Shown here: positions 8,297 to 17,098 of the stretch, piece after piece
Numbering within the stretch: position 1 is the first letter of the stretch
Layout of the letters: each line of letters starts with the position of its first letter
The notes under the pieces: generated by a model
What the model saw: the letters and a program-made list of their open reading frames with translations, nothing else
Databases searched by the model: none
What the model was told of the DNA's origin: nothing
Assembly (NCBI GenBank): GCA_015063125.1
Contig: SUTB01000002.1
Location: forward strand, 152,720 to 216,719
Direction of reading: 5' to 3'
Length of the DNA: 64,000 bases
DNA from: Thermoplasmata archaeon
GTDB taxonomy: Archaea > Thermoplasmatota > Thermoplasmata > Methanomassiliicoccales > Methanomethylophilaceae
Translations under genes and position numbers: made by a program

Positions 8297-9994
8297 TCAC
8301 TTGTAACGATATTCCCCGTAGACCTTCTCGAGGGCGATGTTGTCGTTCTTGCCCATGCTGGTGAGGGGAATGGAATCGACGACGATGACGTCCACCGGCT
8401 TTCCACGGTCCTCGACATCCTTGTCGCAGACCTTCAGGAGCTCCTTGCGAACTGCATCCTTATCGCAGCCCGGCTCCAGCTCGACCAGCGCTAGAGGCAT
8501 GTGGCCGATCCTGTGGTCCAGATCCTTCACGCCGATGACGGCGCAGTTGACGACATGGTCGTGATAGGTCAGGAGGTTCTCAAGGGTCGTTGGGAAGACC
8601 TTATGGCCGTCGAACCTGGTGATCATCCTCTTCAGACGGCCCATGACATGCAGGAACCCATCCTCGTCGAGGAATCCCAGGTCTCCTGAGTGTATCCAGG
8701 TCATTCCGTCATCATGCTTCTTCATGATCTCGGCAGTCTCCTCGGGCTCCTTCCAGTATCCCTTCATGATGATGGGTCCGGCCATGCAGATCTCGCCTGT
8801 CTCGTTGTATCCCAATTCTTTGCCTGTCTCGGTATCGAAGATGCCGACGATGGATAGCGGACAGGGCGCACCCACGGTCCCTGGTTTGTAAATATCAAGG
8901 AACGAAGCCGTAGCAGTGGAGGACACCTCCGACATGCCGTATCCCTGGGAGAGCCTGTAAGGCATGTTGTGCGACTTCATCTCGCTCAGCATCCAGTCCT
9001 CCAGACCCCTGCTGATGTTGTCCCCTCCGGATCCGAGGGTATAGATGAACGATAGGTCCTTCCCTTTGACCTCCTTGCTGCTGAGCATCATCTCGCAGTA
9101 AGCGGGGGTGGCTATCATATGGTTGGGACGATACTTCATCACGAGTTTCCCGAAGTCCTCCGGGACAAATTTGGGTATGATGATAAGCCTTCCGCCCTTT
9201 GATATCGGCATGTGAAGTCCGGTGACCAGTCCGTAGGATGTGAACATCGGTATGATGCCGAGGAACGACTGGCCGTTGTTGAAGGTCGGTGCACTGATCT
9301 TGAAGTTCTCCGCGACCGCGTTTATCGAATCGTTGGTGAGCATGACGCCCTTCGGCGTCCCGGTGGTCCCGCCGGTGTAAGTTATCGCGGCGGTGCGGTC
9401 GCCGACGTACGGCGCTTCCGGTGCCTGGCGGCCCTCTCCGAAGGCTATGAAATCCCTCCATCTGATGACGTTAGGTCCATAGGTGACCTTGGGGAGCTTG
9501 AAGCTCGCTATCATGCGCTTCAATGCGTTGACGCTGCCCGTGGAGGGGATGACATAGAGCGTGTAGCCGTTCTTGGTCAGGACGTTCCCGGCCCTTTCAT
9601 AGACGGCATCCAGTACGAATGCCTTCTTGATCCCGGAGGTCTCGGCACGTTGGAGAATGCTCTCGCGGTCCATCCTAGGGTCGATCGCGTTGGCAGTTGC
9701 ACCAATCTTGTTGAGCGCATAGAACAGTGCAATCGATTCCGGGACGGCAACGGTCACCAGCGTGATCACGTCATCCTCCTTGATGCCGATCGCATCCAGC
9801 GATGCGGCTATCCTCTCTATCATATCCCAAAGTTCCGAATGTTTGATGGAAGAACCGAAGAAGTCTAGGACGACCTCATCCTCCCTGTTGGCATTGGATG
9901 TCCTGATGTAACGGTATGCGGACATCTCCGGCATGGGAGGGATGTCCGGTGAATACAGGGACATCCATACGCGTTCCTCGGACGGTGTGGTCAT
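8297..9994 (-). CDS. AMP-forming acyl-CoA synthetase-like enzyme (ANL superfamily)
   Basis: A 565-residue adenylate-forming enzyme. The P-loop-like A3 motif YTGGTTGTPKGVMLT lies near residue 205, the A5 region reads SQGYGMSEVS, A7 is HSGDLGFLDEDGF and A8 is GRLKRMITRFDGHKVFP, so both the adenylation and the C-terminal swivel domains are complete. A conserved C-terminal Lys (SMGKNDNIALEKVYGE) is present. It resembles long-chain fatty acid CoA ligases, but the substrate is not decided by sequence; in an archaeon with isoprenoid lipids it may use imported acids. It starts one base behind the stop of the secreted SGNH hydrolase gene, implying co-transcription. Confidence 0.85.
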   Translation of the reverse strand: MTTPSEERVWMSLYSPDIPPMPEMSAYRYIRTSNANREDEVVLDFFGSSIKHSELWDMIERIAASLDAIGIKEDDVITLVTVAVPESIALFYALNKIGATANAIDPRMDRESILQRAETSGIKKAFVLDAVYERAGNVLTKNGYTLYVIPSTGSVNALKRMIASFKLPKVTYGPNVIRWRDFIAFGEGRQAPEAPYVGDRTAAITYTGGTTGTPKGVMLTNDSINAVAENFKISAPTFNNGQSFLGIIPMFTSYGLVTGLHMPISKGGRLIIIPKFVPEDFGKLVMKYRPNHMIATPAYCEMMLSSKEVKGKDLSFIYTLGSGGDNISRGLEDWMLSEMKSHNMPYRLSQGYGMSEVSSTATASFLDIYKPGTVGAPCPLSIVGIFDTETGKELGYNETGEICMAGPIIMKGYWKEPEETAEIMKKHDDGMTWIHSGDLGFLDEDGFLHVMGRLKRMITRFDGHKVFPTTLENLLTYHDHVVNCAVIGVKDLDHRIGHMPLALVELEPGCDKDAVRKELLKVCDKDVEDRGKPVDVIVVDSIPLTSMGKNDNIALEKVYGEYRYK

Positions 9995-9995
9995 C

Positions 9996-11624
9996 TTAAG
10001 ATTCCGCCTTCTTTCTGTGGATGTGGTATTGATACAATGCCGATGCACCAATGGCCACTGCTACGATGATCATTGCGATGAAAAGCGGGCTGATGTTCCT
10101 GGGAGGGTTGTTCAGTATATCATGCTGTTCGATGGCCGTGATGATCGCCGATGCCACTTCATCATGGCCGGCCGGCGAGGGGTGGATCAGTGCAGCGGCG
10201 AACATGCTGTTCGCTAAGTACAGCAGGAACATCTCGTTGTAGTCAAAGAAGACGCTGTCGGTTCCGTTGGATATGGTGCAGCCGCCATCTTCGTGGAGGA
10301 CGATGTCGCAGTCGTAGTCATGGATCATGTCCAGGTTGTTCACCAGCTTCATCTTGGTCGCGTTGGCCTGGGCCTTTATGCCGTCCCCTTCCAGCAGCTT
10401 TAACAGGTCTCCCTTGTTGGAGCCTAGGGAGTACTTCAGGAACTCGGTGAGGTCATGATCGTCCCCGTCGTAGTAATCGTAGACAACGTACGATTCCACG
10501 GGTATGTACCAATCGCATTTCTTTTCGATGTAGGGGCGCAGCTCCTCGGGGACCACTTCATCATGGCCGTCCAGGAGCGCTATGGTCATGTCGTTCTTCG
10601 AACCGTTGGTGAGATACAGATTCGATAGGTCTGCCTGCGTGAACTCGTCCAGGAGCTTCTCCGGGGACTTGTCCAGGCTGACATGGTATACACAACCGGC
10701 GTACGGGGACAGATATTTGGCGTAGAAGTTTCCGAAACCGCCCATCATGCCGTAGAGTTCGCCTGCGGGGATCGTCAGCGGACCAACGGTGAGCGACATC
10801 TCATTTATGGGGTTCGTGGTGTCCACGACTATTATGGTCGCATCGGGATTCAATTCCAGGATCCTAGCAACGTTGTAGTCGAAATCACGGCAGTACATCG
10901 TGATACAGTAAGCGACCCCACTGGTGAAAGATTCGATGAGTTTGCTGATGAAATCCGCGCCTAATCCGGATAGGATGGCCCTGTCGACGACCAATGCGTT
11001 CATACCAGTTGTTCCCATGATCGATTTGGCCAAAATGTAAGAATACGGGTCCAAGGTCTCGAACGGTCTGTTCAGGGCGGGGTCGTCAAGGTTCATGAAC
11101 ACGCTATCCATGGTGTTGGAGAAGTCGAAGTGGAACTGGTATGTAATCAGGTCCGCCTCGGAGATCCTGTCCTGGTAGTAACGTTTGAAACCATCCATAT
11201 CCGGCGTGTATCCCTCGGGCAGGATCTTGGCGCTGTTGGACATGTAATGTTTATAGACTTTGGATACGGTGTAGTCGTCTCCGTTGTAATCGTCGTAGAT
11301 GAGGGAGCGGAAATCCAGCGTACGTGTCGAACTGACTGCTAACTGGTGGTATTCTACCTCGTACCTCTGTGATTCGAGGTACTTCGCGATCTTCGTGGGG
11401 TAGATGACATCGCTCTTCACTTCGAACCCGTAGCTGTTGTAGTCAGTGCTCGTGTAGTATTCCGGATTGCCATAGCCGTTGACCATGGAATCGCCTACGG
11501 ATATGTACGTTATCTGAGGCTTCCAGTCCTCCGCATCCGTTTGGATCAGCGGGGCCAATGTCGGCATTATCATTAAGGAGACTGCAAAAAAAGTCACAAT
11601 AACCTTGCTGATGCCTTTCCACAT
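9996..11624 (-). CDS. Secreted, membrane-anchored SGNH/GDSL-type hydrolase
   Basis: A 542-residue surface protein with a signal peptide (about residues 1-31), a GDSL-like block I (YISVGDSMVNGYG, Ser nucleophile near residue 46), and a block V His in HPSPAGHDEVA. Between them lies a large domain of about 400 residues with many aromatic and acidic residues. A hydrophobic helix near residues 512-534 followed by HRKK anchors it to the membrane. SGNH enzymes cleave ester bonds of lipids or acetylated glycans. Its direct linkage to an acyl-CoA synthetase gene suggests that acids released outside are activated inside. The function is inferred. Confidence 0.8.
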   Translation of the reverse strand: MWKGISKVIVTFFAVSLMIMPTLAPLIQTDAEDWKPQITYISVGDSMVNGYGNPEYYTSTDYNSYGFEVKSDVIYPTKIAKYLESQRYEVEYHQLAVSSTRTLDFRSLIYDDYNGDDYTVSKVYKHYMSNSAKILPEGYTPDMDGFKRYYQDRISEADLITYQFHFDFSNTMDSVFMNLDDPALNRPFETLDPYSYILAKSIMGTTGMNALVVDRAILSGLGADFISKLIESFTSGVAYCITMYCRDFDYNVARILELNPDATIIVVDTTNPINEMSLTVGPLTIPAGELYGMMGGFGNFYAKYLSPYAGCVYHVSLDKSPEKLLDEFTQADLSNLYLTNGSKNDMTIALLDGHDEVVPEELRPYIEKKCDWYIPVESYVVYDYYDGDDHDLTEFLKYSLGSNKGDLLKLLEGDGIKAQANATKMKLVNNLDMIHDYDCDIVLHEDGGCTISNGTDSVFFDYNEMFLLYLANSMFAAALIHPSPAGHDEVASAIITAIEQHDILNNPPRNISPLFIAMIIVAVAIGASALYQYHIHRKKAES

Positions 11625-11707
11625 CCAGATTCCTCAGCCATCCAGCCATGTATCTGGCAGATGCAACTGTTCTTAGCGTTACTTGGTATAATAAGGTTAC
11701 ATACGAC

Positions 11708-11728
11708 GGGAGGGGTACCACCCCTCCC
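11708..11728 (-). terminator. Hairpin behind the RPA-associated protein gene
   Basis: A perfect 9-bp stem (GGGAGGGGT 11708-11716 with ACCCCTCCC 11720-11728) and a three-base loop lie four bases behind the stop codon on the minus strand. No T-run follows. Confidence 0.55.
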
Positions 11729-11732
11729 AGAT

Positions 11733-12638
11733 TCAAATGCGTTTGAGGTATCTGAGGTTGGGCTCGTAGACGAGTCCCTTGTCCATCAGGGTGTTGGAGA
11801 CCTCCTCGAGCTCGATGCTGCTGATGCCTTCTGCCTCGGCTCTTCTCTCGAGCTCCTCCCTGGGGGCTCCCTTGCCGTCGGTGTCCAGCTCTTCCAGCAG
11901 ATTCAGGATCATGTCCTCCAGCTGAGCGCTGTTGTTTCCTGATGCACCGTTCTCGGGGATCTCGATCTCGTCGGGCTCTCCGGAAAGGTCCTCGGGGAAT
12001 CCGAGGTCCACATCCCTGTCGGGCAGGAGCATCCTCAGCGCTGCCTGGATGGTCTTCAGGTACAGCGAAGAGTCGGGCATCTGACCGTAATTGTCCAGCG
12101 CATATGTGATGCCGAAGGCCTCCACCGGGCTCATTCCAGCCTTGATGAGGTCCTGTTCCGTCGCATCGCCCATGCCGAGCACCCTCTTGGTGTTGGTCAG
12201 CCTCCTCCATGTGGATTTGGCGGTCTCGAGGATCCACTCCTTGCGGACGTCCTCTGTTATGGGGATGACGTGCTCCGGTCTGACCGATATCAGAACCCTG
12301 CCGTCATCGGCATTATAGGCTCTGACCCTTCCGACCGCCGCGACGAAGCACGGAGCCTCCAGGTCGGCCATCGTCGCAGCCGCCTCGGGCTGGAATCTTC
12401 CGACGTTGATGTAGAAGCTGCCGGACACATCCTGTATCCTGGCCCTCCACATGGGCTCTTCTTCGCTTCCGGTGTTCTCCTTCTCGGTCATGACCCCGGC
12501 GATGAGGACCCTGTTGATCTTCGCACCGAGAGGTGTGACGATGTAGGACGGGGCCTTCTCCTCGGTGGCCTTGATCTCCAGCGTGGATGAGTTCAGCTCG
12601 GTGGCGAACACCCTCCATGCGGTCTCTCTGGCGTTCAT
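11733..12638 (-). CDS. RPA-associated protein (OB-fold, COG3390 type)
   Basis: A 301-residue partner of archaeal replication protein A. Residues about 25-130 form an OB-fold (IRVLIAG-like strands, the DVSGSFYINVGRFQPEA segment), and the C-terminal half is helical with an acidic linker near residues 205-235. In Euryarchaea this gene regularly follows the RPA gene and the product co-purifies with it on single-stranded DNA. Here its ATG overlaps the RPA stop codon by four bases, fitting translational coupling. Confidence 0.85.
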   Translation of the reverse strand: MNARETAWRVFATELNSSTLEIKATEEKAPSYIVTPLGAKINRVLIAGVMTEKENTGSEEEPMWRARIQDVSGSFYINVGRFQPEAAATMADLEAPCFVAAVGRVRAYNADDGRVLISVRPEHVIPITEDVRKEWILETAKSTWRRLTNTKRVLGMGDATEQDLIKAGMSPVEAFGITYALDNYGQMPDSSLYLKTIQAALRMLLPDRDVDLGFPEDLSGEPDEIEIPENGASGNNSAQLEDMILNLLEELDTDGKGAPREELERRAEAEGISSIELEEVSNTLMDKGLVYEPNLRYLKRI

Positions 12639-13960
12639 ATTGCCGCCTCCACTTCGTCAAGGAGCTTTCCAGCTTCCTCTTCAAGGTCGATCTTGACGCA
12701 GTCTGCCGATTTGACGATGATGCTCGGACCGTAGTCGTCGCTCATGACGTTGCCGGTGACGGAGATCCTCTTCATCAGGATCTTTCCGGTTATCTCCCTT
12801 CCGACGACGCCCTCGCCCTTAGCCGCAGCCAATCCCTGGGCTGCCTGCAGGGTCACTCCTGTGAGCTTTTCTGTGTCGGCACGGTTGATTATCGCCCCGA
12901 TGGCGCCAGTTCCGTCGTCCAGGACGATCTTGAGCCTCAGGTCCATGATGCCCTCCACCATGCCGTGGGTGGTGCATGTCCCGTTCAGCATTGAACGGTT
13001 GCATTGGGGACATCTCCTGATTATACCGCTACCCTGGCGGACATCGACCACCAGGCCTTCAAGCGTTATGTCCAGACCGCCGCCGATCCTGCTGATCTCA
13101 TCGACGGTCTTCTTGTTCACCGATGTGTCTATCACATCTGCGATCTCATCTACGCGGCTGACCTCGCATCTGTCGCCGAGGTTCAGCTGAGGAATGCCCT
13201 TCCAGGACCTTATGTAGGCGTTCTGGATGCACAGCGATTCCCCCTCCTTGATGCCGAAGTCGCTCCATGCTGAGAATTGGATCTTCCCGGTGTCGTCGGC
13301 GATGACACCTGAATACACGGTCTTGGGTTCGCCCTTGGCGGTGATCTCCCTGGTCTCCACGGAGACGATTTTGCCTGTCACGGTGACGCTTCCCATGCCT
13401 TCCTTGATGGATCCGATCTTGACCTCGGTCACGGGTCCAGCCGAGATCTGCCTCTCCTGAGGCTCGATCTTGGGACCGGAGTAGTTCTCCACGCGGCCGC
13501 GGTTCCCGATGTTGATCTGGACCTTGTCGTTCCAGGTCTTGCAGTAGCAGTTCCTGAAGATGTAGTCCGTTCCCTTGGCCAGTGAGAGCGCTCCAGGCTC
13601 CCATACGGTGAATGATGCACTGCCGGTCTCGTCAGCGAGGATTCCCGAGATTATGGTCTTGGGCAACCCTTTGACCGTGATCTCCTTGTTGTCCACGAAA
13701 ACGACCTTGGCCGTGATGTCAACGTTCTGTTCCGAGCCCGTGAGCTCGCCAATCTTCTTGACCAGGCTGTTGCCGGTCACGAAAGTGGATGTATCGGTAC
13801 CTCCGTACTTCCTAATGATGCCCCTCTTGGCGGCATCGATGTTCACGTGGTACTCGTTGAGATATTTGTTCAGCTCCTCTGCGAGCTGTTCTTCGTCGAT
13901 CTTGTCTCCGAGCACCCTTTGCAATTCCTGAATATGGGGTGTTAGTTCTTCCATTTCCAT
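12635..13960 (-). CDS. rpa: Replication factor A (single-stranded DNA-binding protein)
   Basis: A 441-residue archaeal RPA that coats single-stranded DNA in replication and repair. It contains repeated OB-folds: two closely similar ones (each with a GxLADETG/GVIADDTG-KI-FSAW pattern, around residues 60-160 and 170-270) and a third around residues 290-400 with a zinc finger CPQCNRSMLNGTCTTHG inserted. The ATG at 13960 has GGAG eight bases upstream; longer readings are unlikely. It forms an operon with the RPA-associated protein. Confidence 0.92.
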   Translation of the reverse strand: MEMEELTPHIQELQRVLGDKIDEEQLAEELNKYLNEYHVNIDAAKRGIIRKYGGTDTSTFVTGNSLVKKIGELTGSEQNVDITAKVVFVDNKEITVKGLPKTIISGILADETGSASFTVWEPGALSLAKGTDYIFRNCYCKTWNDKVQINIGNRGRVENYSGPKIEPQERQISAGPVTEVKIGSIKEGMGSVTVTGKIVSVETREITAKGEPKTVYSGVIADDTGKIQFSAWSDFGIKEGESLCIQNAYIRSWKGIPQLNLGDRCEVSRVDEIADVIDTSVNKKTVDEISRIGGGLDITLEGLVVDVRQGSGIIRRCPQCNRSMLNGTCTTHGMVEGIMDLRLKIVLDDGTGAIGAIINRADTEKLTGVTLQAAQGLAAAKGEGVVGREITGKILMKRISVTGNVMSDDYGPSIIVKSADCVKIDLEEEAGKLLDEVEAAI

Positions 13961-14105
13961 TGTATCGACTCCTTCCCATAGGGAGGACGTCAATGAATCA
14001 TTCCCTATCTATAAAAGGCTACGAGGGGGGTGACCGAAAGTGGCGAAAGTGGATGCAGAGCGGTATACCCAGAGTGGTCGATTTCTTGATTTTTTCTCCG
14101 TAGGG

Positions 14106-14131
14106 TTTAAATCACACATCAACATTGATGT
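14106..14131 (+). promoter_or_regulatory. purP promoter with overlapping palindrome
   Basis: TTTAAAT (14106-14112) is a TATA box 23-29 bases upstream of the purP ATG, so the message is probably leaderless. A perfect 7-bp inverted repeat, ACATCAA-CA-TTGATGT (14116-14131), fills the space between TATA box and start codon, a position where a repressor would block RNA polymerase. The regulator is unknown. Confidence 0.5.
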
Positions 14132-14134
14132 TTA

Positions 14135-15208
14135 ATGGTACCCAAGAAGAGAATCGATGAAATCCTTGACGGCTACGACCCTAAGGATATTACGATCGCT
14201 ACCCTCTGCTCCCACTCCTCGTTGCAGATTTTCCACGGAGCTAAGAAGCTGGGGTTCAAGACATTGGGATTGACCATCTCGCATTCCACCAAGTACTACG
14301 ATGCGTTCCCACTCGGAAAGCCCGATGAGATCATCAAGTACAAGGACTTCGACGACATGGAATCCCGTGTCGACGAGCTCTACGACAGGAATGCCATCAT
14401 CATACCCCACGGGTCCTTCGTCGAGTACATGGGGTCCAAGAGGTTCTCAGACTACCCTGTCCCGTCATACGGGAACCGTGAGGTACTGAACTGGGAGTCC
14501 AGCAGGGAGAAGCAGAGGGAATGGATCACCAGCGCTGGGGTATCGATGCCCGAGATCATCACCGAGCCAAAGGATATCGACAGACCGGTCATGGTCAAGT
14601 ACAACGGGGCCAAGGGCGGAAAGGGTTACTTCATCGCCATGGACTACAACGGATTCAAGCTTGCGGTAGATCCCGACGAGTCCTACAACATACAGGAGTA
14701 CTGCTTGGGAACAAGGTACTACATGCATTTCTTCTACGACCCGCTGAAGCACGACGGGTACAGGTGCGCTGAGGGAGGATCCCTCGAGCTGATGTCCATG
14801 GACCGTAGGGACGAGTCCAACATCGATGAGTTGTACAAGCTCGGTAACATAGACGAGCTGAAGAAGGTCGGAATGTACCCCTCGTTCGTGGTTACCGGGA
14901 ACACCCCTGTCGTCCTGAGGGAATCGCTGCTCCCGAAGGCGTTCGATATGGCGGAGAAGGTCGTCGATAAGTCTTACGAGCTGTTCGGAGGAATGTGGGG
15001 ACCGTTCTGTCTGGAGACAGTCGTCAACGACAAGCTTCAGTTCAAGGCATTCGAGATCTCTACCAGGATCGTCGCGGGTACGAACCCGTTCATCTCCGGC
15101 TCCCCCTATGCCGACCTGATATATCCCGGAATGAGCACCGGCGCCAGGATGGCCATGCACATCAAGGAAGCCGCTGAGACGGGCAAGCTGAAGGACATCG
15201 TGTCCTGA
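14135..15208 (+). CDS. purP: FAICAR synthetase PurP (formate-dependent)
   Basis: A 357-residue ATP-grasp enzyme that makes FAICAR from AICAR, ATP and formate in the archaeal version of step 9 of purine synthesis. The N-terminal ATLCSHSSLQIFHGAKKLG segment (AICAR site), the RPVMVKYNGAKGGKGYF ATP-grasp segment and the LQFKAFEISTRIVAGTNPFI segment near the C-terminus are all hallmarks. Length is typical. The window also encodes PurH, which performs the same formyl transfer from 10-formyl-tetrahydrofolate, so two routes coexist. Confidence 0.95.
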   Translation: MVPKKRIDEILDGYDPKDITIATLCSHSSLQIFHGAKKLGFKTLGLTISHSTKYYDAFPLGKPDEIIKYKDFDDMESRVDELYDRNAIIIPHGSFVEYMGSKRFSDYPVPSYGNREVLNWESSREKQREWITSAGVSMPEIITEPKDIDRPVMVKYNGAKGGKGYFIAMDYNGFKLAVDPDESYNIQEYCLGTRYYMHFFYDPLKHDGYRCAEGGSLELMSMDRRDESNIDELYKLGNIDELKKVGMYPSFVVTGNTPVVLRESLLPKAFDMAEKVVDKSYELFGGMWGPFCLETVVNDKLQFKAFEISTRIVAGTNPFISGSPYADLIYPGMSTGARMAMHIKEAAETGKLKDIVS

Positions 15209-15499
15209 TCACCTGAAGATCATCTCTCCGGTGGAGCCGTCGCCAACGAAGTTGTTGTTCTCCAGCAGCTTGCGCCTTCCGCGGTCCACGTATACGGATA
15301 CGCGGAAGTTGCCGACTTCCTTGCCTGTCATTGCCGAGACGATCTCGGAGGCATCCAGCGGGGGCATTCCCTTTATGCGGACCAAGGAGAAACACAAAGC
15401 TTCCATCACTGACAGACCCTCGACGACCGTGAGATCCAAGAAGTGTCTGCTGATCTCATCCTTTATGGCATTCAGTTCGGATTCTGACAGGCCGGACAT
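15209..15499 (-). CDS. Small conserved-looking protein, function unknown
   Basis: A 96-residue soluble protein directly abutting the end of purP on the opposite strand. It begins with a helical acidic part (SESELNAIKDEISRHF) and ends with a basic beta segment (RVSVYVDRGRRKLLENNNF). I do not recognise a family. The ATG at 15499 is chosen; an in-frame TTG at 15520 is an alternative. Neither has a clear ribosome-binding site. Confidence 0.6.
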   Translation of the reverse strand: MSGLSESELNAIKDEISRHFLDLTVVEGLSVMEALCFSLVRIKGMPPLDASEIVSAMTGKEVGNFRVSVYVDRGRRKLLENNNFVGDGSTGEMIFR

Positions 15500-15520
15500 G
15501 TCATTACAAAGAGAGAACAA

Positions 15521-15819
15521 CTAGTTTAAGTTAAGGAGATAACGGCTATCAAAGGAGCCGGATCGGTTAGGCCGATCGGACCTTGACATCCCTTACGGAC
15601 GTCAATGACAAGCATCCGACCTCACCTCTTGCCAACGGTCTTGGTTCGCCGAGAATGGCCTTGCCCAGCGTCCCGGGCTTACCGTTCTACTGCATTATTC
15701 CATTCAGAGTAATTATATTTAATACATGGTTCATGCCGTTCCTAATCGGATTTCACGGCGCTTTACTAACAATTATTATCATCCTCAGTAATGCGCGATT
15801 TAACAATAGGTGCATCAGG
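15521..15819. other. Intergenic region upstream of the aspartate aminotransferase gene
   Basis: About 300 bases without a convincing gene. It holds two short inverted repeats (GATCGG/CCGATC near 15562-15578 and TTGAC/GTCAA near 15582-15604) and a good TATA element, TAATTATATTTAATA, near 15710-15724, which would start transcription about 80 bases ahead of the aminotransferase ATG. The reading frame continues openly through this region but shows no family similarity. Confidence 0.5.
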
Positions 15820-16974
15820 ATGGTTTCGCAGAGATTGCAGACGGTACCTGCCTCAGGAACGATAGCGATATCAAATCTTGTCAGTCAGATGAAGGCCGAA
15901 GGCGTGGACATCGTGTCCTTCTCGATGGGAGAACCGGATTTCACTACACCGTCCAACATCATCGACGCGGCATGTGATTCCCTGCACGCGGGATTCACTC
16001 ACTATACCCCTTCCACGGGTATTCCCGAGCTCAGGAAGGCCATCGCCGATTACACCAAGAAGAACGACGGAGTCCCCTGCGACGCATCCAACGTTCTGGT
16101 CACACCCACCAAGCAGGCCATATTCATGACCTGTCTAGCATACATCGATCCAGGTGACGAGGTCATCCTGCCCGATCCATCATGGGTTTCATACGAGGCA
16201 TGCGTCCGTTTGGCCGGAGGCGTCCCCGTCTACATCCCTACGAAGTTCGAGGATGGATTCGTTGTAGACCCTGCACTCATCGAGGCTGCTATCACCCCTA
16301 AGACCAGGATGATAATCCTCAACACCCCAACGAATCCTACCGGTGCGGTCATACCAGCTGACAAGCTGAAGCAGATCGCGGACATCGCGATCAAGCATGA
16401 CATCAAGGTCATGTCCGATGAGATATACAGTGCTATCATCTATGAGGGAAAGCACGTCTCTATGGCCTCATTCCCCGGCATGTTCGACCATACCATTCTC
16501 ATTTCCGGTCTCTCCAAGACCTTCGCGATGACGGGATGGAGGCTGGGATGGGCAATCGCTCCGGCCGAGGATATCAAGAACATCAACAAGTTGCAGTCGC
16601 ATTCGATCTCATGCTGCACGTCCTTTGTTCAGAAGGCTGCGGTGGAGGCCCTCACCGGACCCCAGGATTCCAAGTTCGAGATGGTCAAGGCGTTCAAGAA
16701 GAGGCGCGATCTGGCACTCGATCTGATCGCGGACATTCCCGGCATGGAGTGCAACGTTCCCAACGGAGCCTTCTATCTCTTCCCGAAGTACAACAAGGAC
16801 ATCCCATCGGCTAAACTCGCCGAGATCCTCCTCAAGGAAGGCCATGTCGCCGTCACCCCTGGTACCGCATTCGGACCTGGCGGAGAGGGATTCTTCAGGA
16901 TCTCCTACGCCACATCCGAGGACCAGATCAGAGAGGGCATCTCGAGGATCAAATCCACCCTATCGAAGCTCTGA
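15820..16974 (+). CDS. Pyridoxal-phosphate aminotransferase, aspartate aminotransferase type
   Basis: A 384-residue class I/II aminotransferase of the type that converts aspartate or aromatic amino acids with 2-oxoglutarate. Visible motifs are the MGEPDFTTP N-terminal segment, NTPTNPTGAV, the SDEIYSAIIYEGKH segment and the pyridoxal Lys in ISGLSKTFAMTGWRLGW. The C-terminal PGTAFGPGGEGFFRISYA binds the substrate carboxylate (Arg). The ATG at 15820, preceded by an AGG, begins where family similarity begins. The gene is followed by a serine-type aminotransferase and serA. Confidence 0.9.
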   Translation: MVSQRLQTVPASGTIAISNLVSQMKAEGVDIVSFSMGEPDFTTPSNIIDAACDSLHAGFTHYTPSTGIPELRKAIADYTKKNDGVPCDASNVLVTPTKQAIFMTCLAYIDPGDEVILPDPSWVSYEACVRLAGGVPVYIPTKFEDGFVVDPALIEAAITPKTRMIILNTPTNPTGAVIPADKLKQIADIAIKHDIKVMSDEIYSAIIYEGKHVSMASFPGMFDHTILISGLSKTFAMTGWRLGWAIAPAEDIKNINKLQSHSISCCTSFVQKAAVEALTGPQDSKFEMVKAFKKRRDLALDLIADIPGMECNVPNGAFYLFPKYNKDIPSAKLAEILLKEGHVAVTPGTAFGPGGEGFFRISYATSEDQIREGISRIKSTLSKL

Positions 16975-17039
16975 AATCCGCTTTTCAGTGCGATTCTGAA
17001 GGTCAGTATGGATGCGCATGCGCGCGTCCCTGCATCCTT

Positions 17040-17048
17040 ATTTTATAG
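17040..17048 (+). promoter_or_regulatory. TATA box upstream of the serine-type aminotransferase
   Basis: TATTTTATA lies about 30 bases before 17070, where a short ORF of eight codons (17070-17096) begins, and about 55 bases before the TTG start of the aminotransferase. Confidence 0.5.
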
Positions 17049-17098
17049 GACGTGCGGGTTACACAATCAATGTCGCTTACGCGAGCGAGGGATTAATC

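Noticed and set aside
15583-15819. N-terminal extension of the aspartate aminotransferase
   Set aside because: The 79 codons before the ATG at 15820 have no family similarity and contain a TATA element; homology begins at the chosen start.
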